Below, in pieces: positions 1 through 9,639 of a stretch of 64,000 bases of DNA (within the stretch, counting starts at the first letter, position 1; each line of letters opens with the position of its first letter). Made by a program: the position numbers and the translations under genes. Under the pieces are notes generated by a model. The model did no database searches. It was not told the DNA's origin and saw only the letters and a list, made by a program, of their open reading frames with translations. Source of the stretch: Nocardia uniformis NBRC 13702 (GTDB lineage Bacteria > Actinomycetota > Actinomycetes > Mycobacteriales > Mycobacteriaceae); assembly GCF_001613345.1 (NCBI RefSeq), contig NZ_BDCE01000007.1:1-64000 (forward strand). The letters run 5' to 3'.

Positions 1-267
1 GAGCGGGGTCGGGCCGGTGTACTGGCGGCAGCCGCAACGGGCCCACTCCTTCATTCCCGTGCCCATGCCGACCTTGCGCATGTGCTCCGCGTGACACGCC
101 CCGGCTTTCCGGTCGTGCAGCGACAGATCGTGACCGCACCCGCACAACGCACTGGTCGCCGGGGCGTTGATGGCCTTGCCCTGAGCGGTGCGATGGCCGA
201 AGCGGCCGACAATCCAGCCGATACCGAGCAATCCGGCACCGACGGCAAGGCTGAGCGGATCAAACAT
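1..267 (-). CDS. Small Cys/His-rich membrane protein, C-terminus cut by window edge
   Basis: Reading leftward from ATG 267, an open frame of 89 codons runs off the left edge. Residues 5-21 form one hydrophobic helix. After it come closely spaced Cys and His residues: C42, C44, H46, H51, C58, H59, H62, C78 and C80, including CGCGHDLSLHD and ARCGCRQYTG. That spacing suggests a small metal-binding module on a membrane anchor. I do not recognise a named family and infer no function. A 26-bp palindrome lies 7 bp upstream of the start and probably controls the gene. No strong ribosome-binding site is seen (GTGGA only). Confidence 0.6.
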   Translation of the reverse strand, partial: MFDPLSLAVGAGLLGIGWIVGRFGHRTAQGKAINAPATSALCGCGHDLSLHDRKAGACHAEHMRKVGMGTGMKEWARCGCRQYTGPTPL

Positions 268-273
268 GAATCC

Positions 274-299
274 ACTATACGTACCTATATACGTATAGT
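274..299. promoter_or_regulatory. Perfect palindrome (10-bp arms, 6-bp spacer), candidate operator
   Basis: ACTATACGTA (274-283), spacer CCTATA, then TACGTATAGT (290-299), the exact reverse complement. The element is AT-rich in a GC-rich genome. It ends 7 bp before the leftward start at 267, so a bound protein would cover the promoter or ribosome-binding region of that gene. No adjacent regulator gene is visible. Confidence 0.6.
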
Positions 300-375
300 T
301 CTAGGAGTCCCACGCAATACCGCACGGGCGAACGCGAAAAGGGTTGATACCAGCACATTGTGACTTCACGAGGAA

Positions 376-391
376 TGTTCAACGTGAAACA
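376..391. other. parS-like sequence (14 of 16 to consensus)
   Basis: TGTTCAACGTGAAACA differs from the bacterial ParB site TGTTTCACGTGAAACA at positions 5 and 6 only. It is intergenic, between the left-edge gene and the DUF4407 gene. One mismatch breaks the central CACGTG, so binding is uncertain. The inferred closeness of this region to oriC makes a centromere role plausible. Confidence 0.35.
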
Positions 392-433
392 TGCGGGTTT
401 CCAACCCTTCGGCGGCCCGGTGGAGCCGGGTTT

Positions 434-2287
434 CTAGCTCTCGTTCTTACCCGGCGGGAGCTCGCGCGGTCCGCGGTAGTCGATGGCCCGATGCTGCCGC
501 GCCTCGAGCTCGCTCTGGTCGGGTGCGGCGGGAAGGCCGTAGCCGTGATCGATGTACTGGCCCGCCGGCAGCGCCGAGTAGCCGGGTGCGTATCCGGCGT
601 GCTGATCCGCCACCGATGACGTGACGTGCTGGGCATACCGCGCCTGCGGGGCGCCCGGTGGCAGCTGGTATCCGCCCTGCGGCGCGTAGATCTGCTGCGG
701 CTGCGCCGAATCCTCGGAGTCGACGGTCACCTTGCGCGTGCGGCGCAGCGTGAAGGTGATCTCCTCGGCCTCCTCGAACGCCTGTCGCACGGTGCGCAGT
801 GGGCTGGTGGCGGTATCGATGGCATTGGCCACGAACGACGGCACCAGCGGTCGAATCCAGCGGGCGGCGGTATCGGTGAACGGCACCGTGCCGATAATCG
901 GAAGTTCCAGTCCACCACCCTTGTTCGCGGGTGTCGGCTGCCCCGAGGCGGCCGGTGCCAGCGCGCCTCCCGTACTCCGCGGGGCGACGGCCCCGGGTGC
1001 GAGCTGGGCGGGCAGATTCGGCGACTGCGTCACGTTCCCCTCCTGATCTTCGGCCGATAGTCCGGCCGGTAGTTCGAGCGACCGCGTGTCTTGCAGTGCG
1101 GCGCGGTCGAATTCGCCCACCGCGCGGCGGCCGGAATCGGTGATGCCGATCTCCAGACCGCCGATGGCCGCGATGACGCGCTTGCGCTGCTGTTCGCGGT
1201 CGATGGCGATATCGGCGTGGCTGGCCAGTTTGGCCGTGGTGAGTTGTTGTTCGGCGCGCAGCTTTTCGACCTGGACCCGCGTTTCGGCGCGTTCGACCGC
1301 GATGGTGGTTTCGGCGGACTGTTCGACGCGGTCGGTCGCGGTGCGGAAGGCCACTCGCCGATCGAATGAGGTTTCGCCGCGCCACCAGCGCAGCAGCAGC
1401 GGCAGCAGGGCCAGCAGCGCCATCAGCAGGATGGTTCCGGTGCGCAGTGCGAGCGCACCCCCGTGTTCGGTGGTGTAGTCGTTCATGGCCACCCAGCGGG
1501 CTCCGAGGCCGCGGTCGCCCTCCGTGTAGGCGGCATCGCGTGCCTGTGTGAGGGCCGTCTCCTTATCGGCGACCCGGGTGTCGAGTGCTTCGATACGCCC
1601 CTCGGCGGTGCTCAACCGGCTCCGCGCGTCCGCGAGCATTTCGTTCGCGGTCCGCTCCTCGGGCCCACGCCCGGGCACCCCGGTAATCCGGTTCTGCGGG
1701 CATTCGGGATTCGGATTGAACTCGCAGCGCGCGGTCACCAGCGCGGCGTCGATATCGGTTTTCGCCTGGTTGATCTGCTGATCGAGGGTGATGCGATCGG
1801 CGCGGGCGGTATCGAGGTCCGCGCGGGCGGCGACCACGGTGGATACGGATTCGGTTCCGCGCCGGGCGGTCTCGTTCAGCAGCCGGTCCACGGTGCCGCC
1901 GAACAGTACGGTGCTCGCCAGCTCGGCGATCACCACACCCGCCATCGCGGCGACGCCGACGCGCACCCCGAATTCGGCGCGGCCCCGGCGGGATTCGTCG
2001 CGGGCGGGGGTCGGCGCGGTGGCCAGGGCCCGAGCGATCGCCCCGACCAGCAGGGTCGCGATCAATGCGATGAAGATGACGGCGAGCAGCGGCCAGCGCG
2101 CGGCCCCGGTGGCAATGGCGGTGACGCTGCCGGCGATGCCCGCGAACAGGGCCACCACCGCGCCGGTCAGTGCGTATCCGGACTGTTCGTGCCGGTCGGT
2201 GAGCTGGGCGTTACCCCCGCCCAACCAGGTGAGCAGCGCGCCGAACGTCTCTGCCGGGCGGGAGGTGTGGGAACTTTGGGCGGTCAT
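434..2287 (-). CDS. DUF4407 domain-containing membrane protein
   Basis: 617 residues. The N-terminal part fits DUF4407: FGALLTWLGGGN near residue 15, three hydrophobic helices (about 40-62, 66-90, 112-132), then a charged coiled-coil-like stretch (about 150-265) holding the only close Cys pair (CEFNPNPEC). A fourth helix (about 283-303) follows, then a second Glu/Gln/Arg-rich helix. The last 200 residues are low-complexity and rich in Pro, Gln and Ala, probably disordered. Function is unknown; the shape (paired membrane helices around a coiled coil) suggests a structural or scaffold role, which is inference. AGAGGA lies about 12 nt before ATG 2287. The gene appears to be transcribed alone. 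Confidence 0.75.
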   Translation of the reverse strand: MTAQSSHTSRPAETFGALLTWLGGGNAQLTDRHEQSGYALTGAVVALFAGIAGSVTAIATGAARWPLLAVIFIALIATLLVGAIARALATAPTPARDESRRGRAEFGVRVGVAAMAGVVIAELASTVLFGGTVDRLLNETARRGTESVSTVVAARADLDTARADRITLDQQINQAKTDIDAALVTARCEFNPNPECPQNRITGVPGRGPEERTANEMLADARSRLSTAEGRIEALDTRVADKETALTQARDAAYTEGDRGLGARWVAMNDYTTEHGGALALRTGTILLMALLALLPLLLRWWRGETSFDRRVAFRTATDRVEQSAETTIAVERAETRVQVEKLRAEQQLTTAKLASHADIAIDREQQRKRVIAAIGGLEIGITDSGRRAVGEFDRAALQDTRSLELPAGLSAEDQEGNVTQSPNLPAQLAPGAVAPRSTGGALAPAASGQPTPANKGGGLELPIIGTVPFTDTAARWIRPLVPSFVANAIDTATSPLRTVRQAFEEAEEITFTLRRTRKVTVDSEDSAQPQQIYAPQGGYQLPPGAPQARYAQHVTSSVADQHAGYAPGYSALPAGQYIDHGYGLPAAPDQSELEARQHRAIDYRGPRELPPGKNES

Positions 2288-2505
2288 GGGATCTCACATC
2301 CTCTAAGTCCCAGGGCGTTTCGGCATGGCGAAACTGTCGCTTGTTCGTTGTCTCAGCGTGACAGGCCGGGCCTGGTTCCACCGAGTGGGCCGGGAGCTAT
2401 GTGGCCAGCCTCACAGCGGCGAGTTCCGGGCATGGTCAGTGCCGTCCGTCACCTCCGATCACCTCGGCAAATGTGACGTGACGCATATTCACTGTTAGCT
2501 GATGG

Positions 2506-2521
2506 TGTGCCAAATGGCACA
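2506..2521. promoter_or_regulatory. CRP/GlxR-like palindrome
   Basis: TGTGCCA AA TGGCACA is a perfect palindrome with 7-bp arms. TGTG and CACA have the same 8-bp spacing as in the CRP/GlxR site TGTGAN6TCACA, with C/G instead of A/T at the fifth position. It lies about 650 bp upstream of gltB and 220 bp upstream of the DUF4407 gene; which one it serves is unclear. Confidence 0.4.
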
Positions 2522-2800
2522 GATCAGAAACGATTCCGTACGGTCGGAACGTTGCCATTCCCTGTCTTCCAGGCCGTCTCACATACCAGCCCCCCTGCCC
2601 GGAGAGTTAGCCACCTTACGTCCGGTTTATCTGAACTCATTGCGGGGAAACCTGTTTCGATGCAGGTGAGAGGCTCTTCCCCTACCCGATCCAGCCGTTC
2701 CCGCGCGCGACCCGCGCAACGACGGGCTAGTGGCGAACTCGACTGAAACGATGCCGCTCGCCTGCTTTACACTGGACAACGCGCAGGTAGTGGAGGATCG

Positions 2801-2818
2801 ATGAAGAAGCCCAGCTAG
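2801..2818 (+). CDS. Candidate 5-residue leader ORF (MKKPS)
   Basis: ATG AAG AAG CCC AGC TAG is preceded at ideal distance by GTGGAGGATCG (GGAGG core). Such a strong ribosome-binding site on so short a frame, 343 nt before gltB and on the same strand, suggests a translated leader or a ribosome-loading site. There is no homology support; it may be chance. Confidence 0.3.
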   Translation: MKKPS

Positions 2819-3113
2819 ACACTGTTATTAGTGCAACCTAAGTTGGTTGGGCTCAAGTCCTGACTTATCGTTTGCTCTTACGCCGAACGCGACAAGTTCG
2901 GCATTTCGCTCCACCAGCTGGGACCTGATCGGTACCCAGACTAAAGGGCGGAAAAGGCGCGGCAGGTAGCCAGCACGTAAGCGTTGGGTTACCGCCGAGC
3001 ACTCGTATTCGACATCGATAACGGGTGAACAATTGGAGAGTTGACTGCACGGGACGACCATCAGCGCAGCTGGTCCTCGAAACGACCGGGCGCAGTCCGA
3101 CGGAGGCATTCGA

Positions 3114-3146
3114 CGAAGGCCGAAATTCTTCGAAGGCCTGTTTTTT
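3114..3146 (+). promoter_or_regulatory. gltB leader: Hairpin plus T6 in gltB leader, possible attenuator
   Basis: AGGCC (3117-3121) can pair with GGCCT (3135-3139), followed by GTTTTTT, the form of an intrinsic terminator 15 nt before the gltB start. An alternative pairing CGAAG (3114-3118) with CTTCG (3128-3132) uses overlapping bases, so the two structures exclude each other. That fits attenuation, but no ligand domain is recognised. Confidence 0.35.
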
Positions 3147-3160
3147 GTGAAGGCAGAGGC

Positions 3161-6100
3161 ATGACGCAACTTCCCGGCCACAGGTCCCCCACCGGCGGTG
3201 CCGGCTATGGGTACGGACCCCGCGGGCTCTATGATCCGGCGAACGAACACGACTCCTGTGGTGTCGCATTCGTCGTCGACATGCACGGCCGTCGCAGCCG
3301 CGACATCGTCGACAAGGCCATCACGGCCCTGCTGAACCTGGAGCACCGTGGTGCCGCAGGCGCCGAGCCCAATTCGGGCGACGGCGCGGGCATCCTGATC
3401 CAGCTGCCGGACAAGTTCTTCCGGGCAATCACGGATTTCGAGCTGCCCGCCGAGGGCTCGTACGCCTCCGGCATCGCCTTCCTCCCGCAGGCCCGCCGCG
3501 AAGCCGCGCGCGCCGCCTACGGCGTCGAGAAGATCGTCCGCGAAGAGGGCCTCGAGGTGCTCGGCTGGCGCGATGTGCCGATCGACGAATCCTCGCTGGG
3601 TGCGCTGGCGCGTGACGCCATGCCGACCTTCCGTCAGATCTTCATCGCCTCGCCCAAGGGCTCTTCCGAGCAGCTCGCCGGAATGGACCTGGAGCGGCGC
3701 GCCTACGTCGTCCGCAAGCGCATCGAGCATGAGCTCGGCAAGGCGGGCGCGGGCGAGGGTATCGGCAAGGAATCGGTGTACTTCCCGAGCCTTTCCGGTC
3801 AGACCTTCGTGTACAAGGGCATGTTCACCACCCCGCAGCTGCGCGCGTTCTACCTGGACCTCCAGGACGATCGCGTCGAGTCCGCGCTGGGAATCGTGCA
3901 CTCGCGCTTCTCCACCAATACCTTCCCGTCGTGGCCGCTGGCACATCCGTTCCGCCGCGTCGCGCACAACGGTGAAATCAACACCGTCACCGGTAACGAG
4001 AACTGGATGCGCGCCCGTGAGGCGCTGCTGAAGTCCGACAAGTTCGGTACCGACTCCGAGGGCAACAACCGCCTCGAGAAGATCTTCCCGGTCTGCACCC
4101 CCGGTGCGTCCGATACCGCGCGGTTCGACGAGGTGCTGGAACTGCTGCACCTCGGTGGCCGCAGCCTGCAGCACGCCGTGCTCATGATGATTCCGGAGGC
4201 GTGGGAACGCCACGAGTCCATGAACGCTGAGCAGCGCGCCTTCTACCGCTACCACTCGTTCCTGATGGAGCCGTGGGACGGCCCGGCGTCGGTGTGCTTC
4301 TCCGACGGCACGGTCGTCGGCGCGGTGCTGGACCGCAATGGTCTGCGCCCGTCGCGTATCTGGGTGACCGATGACGGCCTGGTCGTCATGGCCTCTGAGG
4401 TCGGTGTCCTCGATATCGATCCCGCCCGCGTGGTCAAGAAGGCGCGGCTGCAGCCGGGCCGTATGTTCCTGGTCGACACCTCGCAGGGCCGCATCATCGC
4501 CGATGACGAGGTCAAGAACGAGCTGGCCAACGAGCACCCGTACCAGGAGTGGCTGGACCAGGGTCCGGTCAAGCTGAGCGATCTGGCCGACCGGCCGCAC
4601 GAGCACATGTCGCACGACCGGGTGCTCATTCGCCAGCAGATCTTCGGGTACACCACCGAAGAGCTGAATATCCTGCTCGCGCCGATGGCCAAGACCGGCG
4701 GCGAAGCCCTGGGTTCGATGGGTACGGATACGCCGATCGCGGTGCTGTCCAACCGTTCCCGCATGCTGTTCGACTACTTCTCGCAGCTGTTCGCGCAGGT
4801 CACCAACCCGCCGCTGGATGCCATTCGCGAAGAGGTCGTCACCTCGCTGCGCAGCATGATCGGCCCGGAGGGCGACCTGCTGCACCCGACGGCCGACAGC
4901 TGCCGCCAGATCACGCTGACCCAGCCGATTCTGGACAATGACGAGCTGGCCAAGCTGGTCCACATCAATGACGACGGCTCGCGCCCCGAACTGCGGTCGG
5001 TCGTCGTGCACGGCCTGTACCCGGTCAAAAAGGGTGGCAAGGGTATTCGCAAGGCCATCGAGGCCGTGCAGAAGCAGGTCTCGGCGGCCATCGACGGCGG
5101 CGCGCGGATCATCGTGCTGTCCGACCGCGAATCCAACGAGAAGCTGGCGCCGATTCCGTCGCTGCTGCTGACCGCCGCCGTGCACCACCACCTGGTGCGC
5201 GAACGCACCCGCACCAAGGTCGGCCTGGTAGTGGAGGCCGGTGACGCCCGCGAGGTGCACCACATGGCCCTGCTGGTCGGCTTCGGCGCCGCCGCGATCA
5301 ACCCGTACATGGCCTTCGAGTCCATCGAGGACATGCTCGAGCGCGGTGCGCTGGACCTCGGTACCGGCAGCATCGAGACCGACTTCAAGAAGGCCGTCGC
5401 CAACTACAACAAGGCCGCCGGCAAGGGTGTGCTGAAGGTGATGTCCAAGATGGGCATCTCCACCATCGCCTCCTACCGTGGCGCACAGCTGTTCCAGGTT
5501 GTCGGCCTGTCGCAGGATCTGTGCGACGAGTACTTCACCGGTCTGCGTTCGCCGCTGAACGGTATCGGTCTCGATGAGATCGCCGACGAGGTCGCGCAGC
5601 GGCACCGGCTGGCGTACCTGGAGAACCGCAATGAGCGCGCGCACCGCGAGCTCGAGGTCGGCGGCGAGTACCAGTGGCGTCGCGAGGGCGAGCTGCACCT
5701 GTTCAACCCGGACACGGTGTTCAAGCTCCAGCACGCCGCCCGCTCGGGCCAGTACTCGATCTTCAAGGAGTACACCAGGCTGGTCGACGACCAGTCCGAG
5801 CGCTTGGCCTCGCTGCGTGGCCTGTTCAAGTTCAAGTCCAAGGGCCGCAACCCGATTCCGATCGAGGAAGTCGAGCCCGCCAGCGAGATCGTGAAGCGCT
5901 TCTCGACCGGTGCGATGAGCTACGGCTCCATCTCCGCCGAGGCGCACGAAACCCTCGCGGTCGCCATGAACCGCCTCGGCGGTCGCTCCAATTCCGGTGA
6001 GGGCGGCGAGCATCCGGCCCGCTTCGAGCCGGAGGAAAACGGCGACTGGCGTCGGTCCGCGATCAAGCAGGTGGCATCGGGTCGCTTCGGTGTGACCGCG

Positions 6101-7828
6101 CACTACCTGACCAACTGCACCGATATCCAGATCAAGATGGCCCAGGGTGCCAAGCCCGGCGAGGGCGGCCAGCTGCCCGCGCACAAGGTGTACCCGTGGG
6201 TCGCCGAGGTCCGGCATTCGACGCCCGGTGTCGGCCTGATCTCGCCGCCGCCGCACCACGACATCTACTCCATCGAGGATCTGGCGCAGCTGATCCACGA
6301 CCTGAAGAACGCGAACCCGCAGGCGCGGATTCACGTGAAACTGGTCGCGGAGCCCGGCGTCGGCACCGTCGCCGCGGGTGTATCCAAGGCGCACGCCGAT
6401 GTGGTGCTCATCTCCGGCCACGACGGTGGCACCGGTGCCTCGCCGCTGACCTCGCTCAAGCACGCGGGTGGTCCGTGGGAGCTCGGCCTGGCCGAGACCC
6501 AGCAGACCCTGCTGCTCAACGGTCTGCGCGATCGGATCGTGGTGCAGGTCGACGGTCAGATGAAGACCGGCCGCGATGTCATGATCGCCGCGCTGCTGGG
6601 CGCCGAGGAGTACGGTTTCGCGACCGCTCCGCTGGTGGTCTCGGGTTGCATCATGATGCGGGTCTGCCACCTCGACACCTGCCCGGTCGGCATCGCGACG
6701 CAGAACCCCCTGCTGCGGGAACGCTTCACCGGTAAGCCGGAATTCGTCGAGAACTTCATGATGTTCATCGCCGAAGAGGTGCGTGAGCTGCTGGCGTCGC
6801 TGGGTCTGCGGACGCTCGACGAGGCCGTCGGCCGGGTCGACCTGCTCGACACCACCAAGGCCAAGGAGCACTGGAAGGCCAGCAAGCTGGATCTGTCGCC
6901 GATTCTGGACGATGTCGAAACGGCGTTCATGTACCAGGACCGTCGCCAGACCAAGACGCAGGACCACGGTCTGGATAAGGCTCTCGACAACCAGCTCATC
7001 ACCCAGTCGCGGGACGCGCTGGAGCGTGGCAAGCCGGTCAAGTTCGAAACCAAGATCACGAACGTGAACCGCACCGTCGGCACCATGCTCGGCCACGAGG
7101 TGACCAAGCTGTACGGCGGCGCGGGCCTGCCCGACGACACCATCGACATCACGTTCACCGGTTCCGCCGGTAACTCGTTCGGTGCGTTCGTTCCGGCCGG
7201 TATTACGCTGCGGGTCTTCGGCGACGCCAACGACTATGTGGGCAAGGGCCTTTCGGGTGGGCGCATCGTGGTGCGGCCATCCCTGGATGCCCCGGCCGAC
7301 TTCGTGGCGGAGCGCAACATCATCGCGGGCAACGTGATCCTGTTCGGTGCGACCAATGGCCAGGCGTTCATTCGCGGTGTCGTGGGTGAGCGCTTCGCGG
7401 TCCGCAACTCCGGCGCCACCACGGTCGTCGAGGGTGTGGGCGACCACGGCCTCGAGTACATGACCGGTGGCAAGGTGGTCATCCTCGGCGAGACCGGGCG
7501 CAACTTCGGCGCCGGTATGTCGGGCGGTGTGGCGTTCGTCTACAACCCGAACGGCACCTTCGAGAAGAATGTCTCGATCGACCAGGCCGACGCCATCGAC
7601 GCGCTGTCCGGCGACGACTTCACCTGGCTGCACGACATTATCGAGGCCCATCGCAAGGAGACGGGTTCGGCTGTCGCCGAACGCATCCTGGGTGACTGGT
7701 CGCAGCAGGTGAATCACTTCGTCAAGGTTATGCCGCGCGAGTACAAGAAGGTCCTGCTCGCCATCTCCAACGCTGAGAAGTCCGGTCAGGATGTCGACGA
7801 AGCGATTATGGAGGCCGCTCGTGGTTAG
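3161..7828 (+). CDS. gltB: Glutamate synthase (NADPH), large subunit
   Basis: 1555 residues, near the usual ~1500 for GOGAT alpha. With GltD it makes two glutamates from glutamine and 2-oxoglutarate in the cytoplasm. A 32-residue propeptide precedes Cys33 (EHDSCGVAF), the expected catalytic Cys1 of the class II glutaminase domain. The FMN/synthase barrel follows (about 850-1220) with 3Fe-4S ligands C1163, C1169 and C1174 ([12 protein letters not shown]). The C-terminal GXGXG helix is at about 1280-1500. I place the start at ATG 3161 because GltB proteins begin just before the propeptide and AGAGGC precedes it. A TTG at 3041 would add 40 residues unlike the family. gltD follows 113 bp downstream. 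Confidence 0.97.
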   Translation: MTQLPGHRSPTGGAGYGYGPRGLYDPANEHDSCGVAFVVDMHGRRSRDIVDKAITALLNLEHRGAAGAEPNSGDGAGILIQLPDKFFRAITDFELPAEGSYASGIAFLPQARREAARAAYGVEKIVREEGLEVLGWRDVPIDESSLGALARDAMPTFRQIFIASPKGSSEQLAGMDLERRAYVVRKRIEHELGKAGAGEGIGKESVYFPSLSGQTFVYKGMFTTPQLRAFYLDLQDDRVESALGIVHSRFSTNTFPSWPLAHPFRRVAHNGEINTVTGNENWMRAREALLKSDKFGTDSEGNNRLEKIFPVCTPGASDTARFDEVLELLHLGGRSLQHAVLMMIPEAWERHESMNAEQRAFYRYHSFLMEPWDGPASVCFSDGTVVGAVLDRNGLRPSRIWVTDDGLVVMASEVGVLDIDPARVVKKARLQPGRMFLVDTSQGRIIADDEVKNELANEHPYQEWLDQGPVKLSDLADRPHEHMSHDRVLIRQQIFGYTTEELNILLAPMAKTGGEALGSMGTDTPIAVLSNRSRMLFDYFSQLFAQVTNPPLDAIREEVVTSLRSMIGPEGDLLHPTADSCRQITLTQPILDNDELAKLVHINDDGSRPELRSVVVHGLYPVKKGGKGIRKAIEAVQKQVSAAIDGGARIIVLSDRESNEKLAPIPSLLLTAAVHHHLVRERTRTKVGLVVEAGDAREVHHMALLVGFGAAAINPYMAFESIEDMLERGALDLGTGSIETDFKKAVANYNKAAGKGVLKVMSKMGISTIASYRGAQLFQVVGLSQDLCDEYFTGLRSPLNGIGLDEIADEVAQRHRLAYLENRNERAHRELEVGGEYQWRREGELHLFNPDTVFKLQHAARSGQYSIFKEYTRLVDDQSERLASLRGLFKFKSKGRNPIPIEEVEPASEIVKRFSTGAMSYGSISAEAHETLAVAMNRLGGRSNSGEGGEHPARFEPEENGDWRRSAIKQVASGRFGVTAHYLTNCTDIQIKMAQGAKPGEGGQLPAHKVYPWVAEVRHSTPGVGLISPPPHHDIYSIEDLAQLIHDLKNANPQARIHVKLVAEPGVGTVAAGVSKAHADVVLISGHDGGTGASPLTSLKHAGGPWELGLAETQQTLLLNGLRDRIVVQVDGQMKTGRDVMIAALLGAEEYGFATAPLVVSGCIMMRVCHLDTCPVGIATQNPLLRERFTGKPEFVENFMMFIAEEVRELLASLGLRTLDEAVGRVDLLDTTKAKEHWKASKLDLSPILDDVETAFMYQDRRQTKTQDHGLDKALDNQLITQSRDALERGKPVKFETKITNVNRTVGTMLGHEVTKLYGGAGLPDDTIDITFTGSAGNSFGAFVPAGITLRVFGDANDYVGKGLSGGRIVVRPSLDAPADFVAERNIIAGNVILFGATNGQAFIRGVVGERFAVRNSGATTVVEGVGDHGLEYMTGGKVVILGETGRNFGAGMSGGVAFVYNPNGTFEKNVSIDQADAIDALSGDDFTWLHDIIEAHRKETGSAVAERILGDWSQQVNHFVKVMPREYKKVLLAISNAEKSGQDVDEAIMEAARG

Positions 7829-7891
7829 TCACACCGGACCTTCGGGAGTGTCGACGAGGCGCTGCGACTATTCAAGGCCGCCCGTGGCTAA
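7793..7891 (+). repeat. In-frame echo of the GltB C-terminus beyond its stop
   Basis: gltB ends [15 protein letters not shown] (7793-7828). Seven codons later, in the same frame, the sequence reads VDEALRLFKAARG-stop (7850-7891). Matching codons mostly differ at third positions (GAA/GAG, GCT/GCC, GGT/GGC, TAG/TAA). It is therefore either a short diverged duplication or a former tail left behind by a newer stop. Confidence 0.6.
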
Positions 7892-7941
7892 CGTAGATCG
7901 CTGTAAGAACTTGCTGGTAGAGAATGTGTCAGGAGCTGTAA

Positions 7942-9411
7942 ATGGGTGACGCACAGGGCTTCCTGAAGCACACGTCCCGGGAACTGCCGAAGCGTCGGCC
8001 CGTTCCGCTGCGCCTCATGGACTGGAAAGAGGTCTACGAGGAGAAGTTCCCGCACGAGACGCTGAAGAAGCAGGCCAGCCGCTGCATGGACTGCGGTATC
8101 CCGTTCTGCCACAACGGTTGCCCGCTCGGGAATCTGATTCCCGAGTGGAACGACCTGGTGTTCAAGGGTTCCTGGCGTGAGTCGATCGACCGGTTGCACG
8201 CGACCAATAACTTCCCGGAGTTCACCGGCCGCCTGTGCCCGGCTCCGTGTGAGTCCTCCTGCGTGCTCGGGATCAACCAGGATCCGGTGACCATCAAGCA
8301 GGTCGAGGTCGAGATCATCGAGAACGCCTTCGATGAGGGCTGGGTCACCCCGGTCTACCCGACTCGCCTGACCGGTAGGCGCATTGCCGTCGTCGGTTCC
8401 GGTCCGGCCGGTCTGGCCGCCGCGCAGCAGCTGACCCGCGCGGGCCACACCGTCACCGTCTTCGAGCGCGACGACCGCATCGGCGGTCTGCTGCGCTACG
8501 GCATTCCGGAATTCAAGATGGAGAAGCGCTTCATCGATCGCCGTCTCGCGCAGATGGAGGCCGAGGGCACCATCTTCAAGACCGGTGTGAATGTGGGCGT
8601 GGATATCACCGCCGAGCAGCTGCGCGAGACCTTCGACGCGGTGGTGCTCGCCGGTGGTGCGACCATCGCCCGTGACCTGCCGGTTCCGGGTCGCGACCTG
8701 GATGGCATCCACCAGGCCATGGAATTCCTGCCGCTGGCCAACCGCGTGCAGCTGGGCGACCCGATCACCGACGAGGAAGGCCTGCCCCGCATTCACGCGC
8801 GCGGCAAGAAGGTCATCATTGTCGGCGGCGGCGACACCGGCGCGGACTGCCTGGGCACCTCGCACCGTCAGGGTGCGGAGTCGGTCCACCAGTTCGAGAT
8901 CATGCCGCGTCCGCCGGAGGAGCGTGCCGGTTCCACCCCGTGGCCGACCTACCCGCTCATGTACCGGGTGGCTTCGGCGCACGAGGAAGGCGGCGAGCGG
9001 CTGTTCTCCGTCAATACCGAGCGTTTCGTGGGCGAGGACGGCAAGGTCACCGGCCTGCAGGCACACGAGGTCCAGATGGTGAACGGCCGTTTCGAGAAGG
9101 TCGACGGCACCGACTTCACCCTCGAGGCCGATCTGGTGCTGCTGGCCATGGGCTTCGTCGGACCGCAGAAGAACGGTCTGCTCGAGGGTCTGGGCGTCGG
9201 CTACGACCAGCGCGGAAACGTCAAGCGCGATAACGCCTGGCAGTCCACCGTCCCCGGCGTCTTCGTCGCGGGCGATATGGGCCGCGGCCAGTCGCTCATC
9301 GTGTGGGCCATTGCCGAGGGTCGCGCCGCCGCCTCCGCGGTGGACAAGTACCTGGAGGGCGATACCGCCCTGCCGTCGCCGATCGCTCCGACGACGGTCG
9401 CCCAGCGCTGA
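7942..9411 (+). CDS. gltD: Glutamate synthase, small subunit
   Basis: 489 residues, the usual length. It takes electrons from NADPH through FAD and 4Fe-4S clusters and passes them to the GltB subunit. The N-terminal Cys motifs are visible: CMDCGIPFCHNGC from C48 and CPAPCESSC near residue 98. The FAD site is AVVGSGPAGLAAAQ (about 149), the NADPH site is IIVGGGDTGADC (about 291), and a closing FVAGDMGRGQSL motif is present. Start ATG 7942 is preceded by CAGGAG. It lies 113 bp after gltB in the same direction and is closed by a strong terminator, so the two form an operon. Confidence 0.97.
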   Translation: MGDAQGFLKHTSRELPKRRPVPLRLMDWKEVYEEKFPHETLKKQASRCMDCGIPFCHNGCPLGNLIPEWNDLVFKGSWRESIDRLHATNNFPEFTGRLCPAPCESSCVLGINQDPVTIKQVEVEIIENAFDEGWVTPVYPTRLTGRRIAVVGSGPAGLAAAQQLTRAGHTVTVFERDDRIGGLLRYGIPEFKMEKRFIDRRLAQMEAEGTIFKTGVNVGVDITAEQLRETFDAVVLAGGATIARDLPVPGRDLDGIHQAMEFLPLANRVQLGDPITDEEGLPRIHARGKKVIIVGGGDTGADCLGTSHRQGAESVHQFEIMPRPPEERAGSTPWPTYPLMYRVASAHEEGGERLFSVNTERFVGEDGKVTGLQAHEVQMVNGRFEKVDGTDFTLEADLVLLAMGFVGPQKNGLLEGLGVGYDQRGNVKRDNAWQSTVPGVFVAGDMGRGQSLIVWAIAEGRAAASAVDKYLEGDTALPSPIAPTTVAQR

Positions 9412-9440
9412 TCTTCGCGACGCCGGCCTGAACAGCTCGA

Positions 9441-9470
9441 AGCGCCCACGGACTCCGGTCCGTGGGCGCT
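9441..9470 (+). terminator. Terminator of gltBD
   Basis: AGCGCCCACGGAC (9441-9453) pairs perfectly with 9458-9470 across a TCCG loop and is followed by TTGTT. The 13-bp stem lies 30 bp after the gltD stop. Confidence 0.9.
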
Positions 9471-9524
9471 TTGTTCGTTCGCGGGCTACTACTGAGGTTG
9501 AAGGCGTGATGTCGGAACAGCCCC

Positions 9525-9602
9525 CGTCATCCCGGCATGTATTTTGCCGGGATCCACTATTGCGGCGGTGTGGATTCCGGCCGTAAGCGCGCCGGAATGA
9601 CG
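9525..9602. repeat. Family A palindromic repeat, copy 1
   Basis: Left arm CGTCATCCCGGC...GCCGGGATCCAC and right arm GTGGATTCCGGCC...GCCGGAATGACG form a ~33-bp imperfect inverted repeat around a short spacer. It lies between the convergent ends of gltD and the MFS gene. Related copies are at 30479, 49091, 51171, 55411 and 63251. Confidence 0.8.
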
Positions 9603-9639
9603 AAGGCGGCCGGGCGACATCGCAATGCCAACCTGTGCG

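Larger units (their letters stand above)
2288..3160. other. Long intergenic region and gltB leader
   Basis: 873 bp separate the DUF4407 start from gltB. It holds a CRP/GlxR-like palindrome (2506-2521), a mini-ORF with a strong ribosome-binding site (2801-2818), a perfect 7-bp hairpin (GCCGAAC 2882-2888 with GTTCGGC 2896-2902), and a hairpin plus T6 just before gltB. Other open frames here have no convincing start or composition. The layout suggests a long regulated 5' leader for gltB. Confidence 0.5.

Noticed and set aside
2479..2493. Second CRP-like site (GTG...CAC)
   Set aside because: Half-sites are 9 bp apart instead of 8, so the geometry is wrong.
2828..7717. 1629-codon open frame opposite gltB
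   Set aside because: Exact antisense of gltB; its length reflects GC-rich codon bias. The plus-strand frame has all GOGAT motifs.
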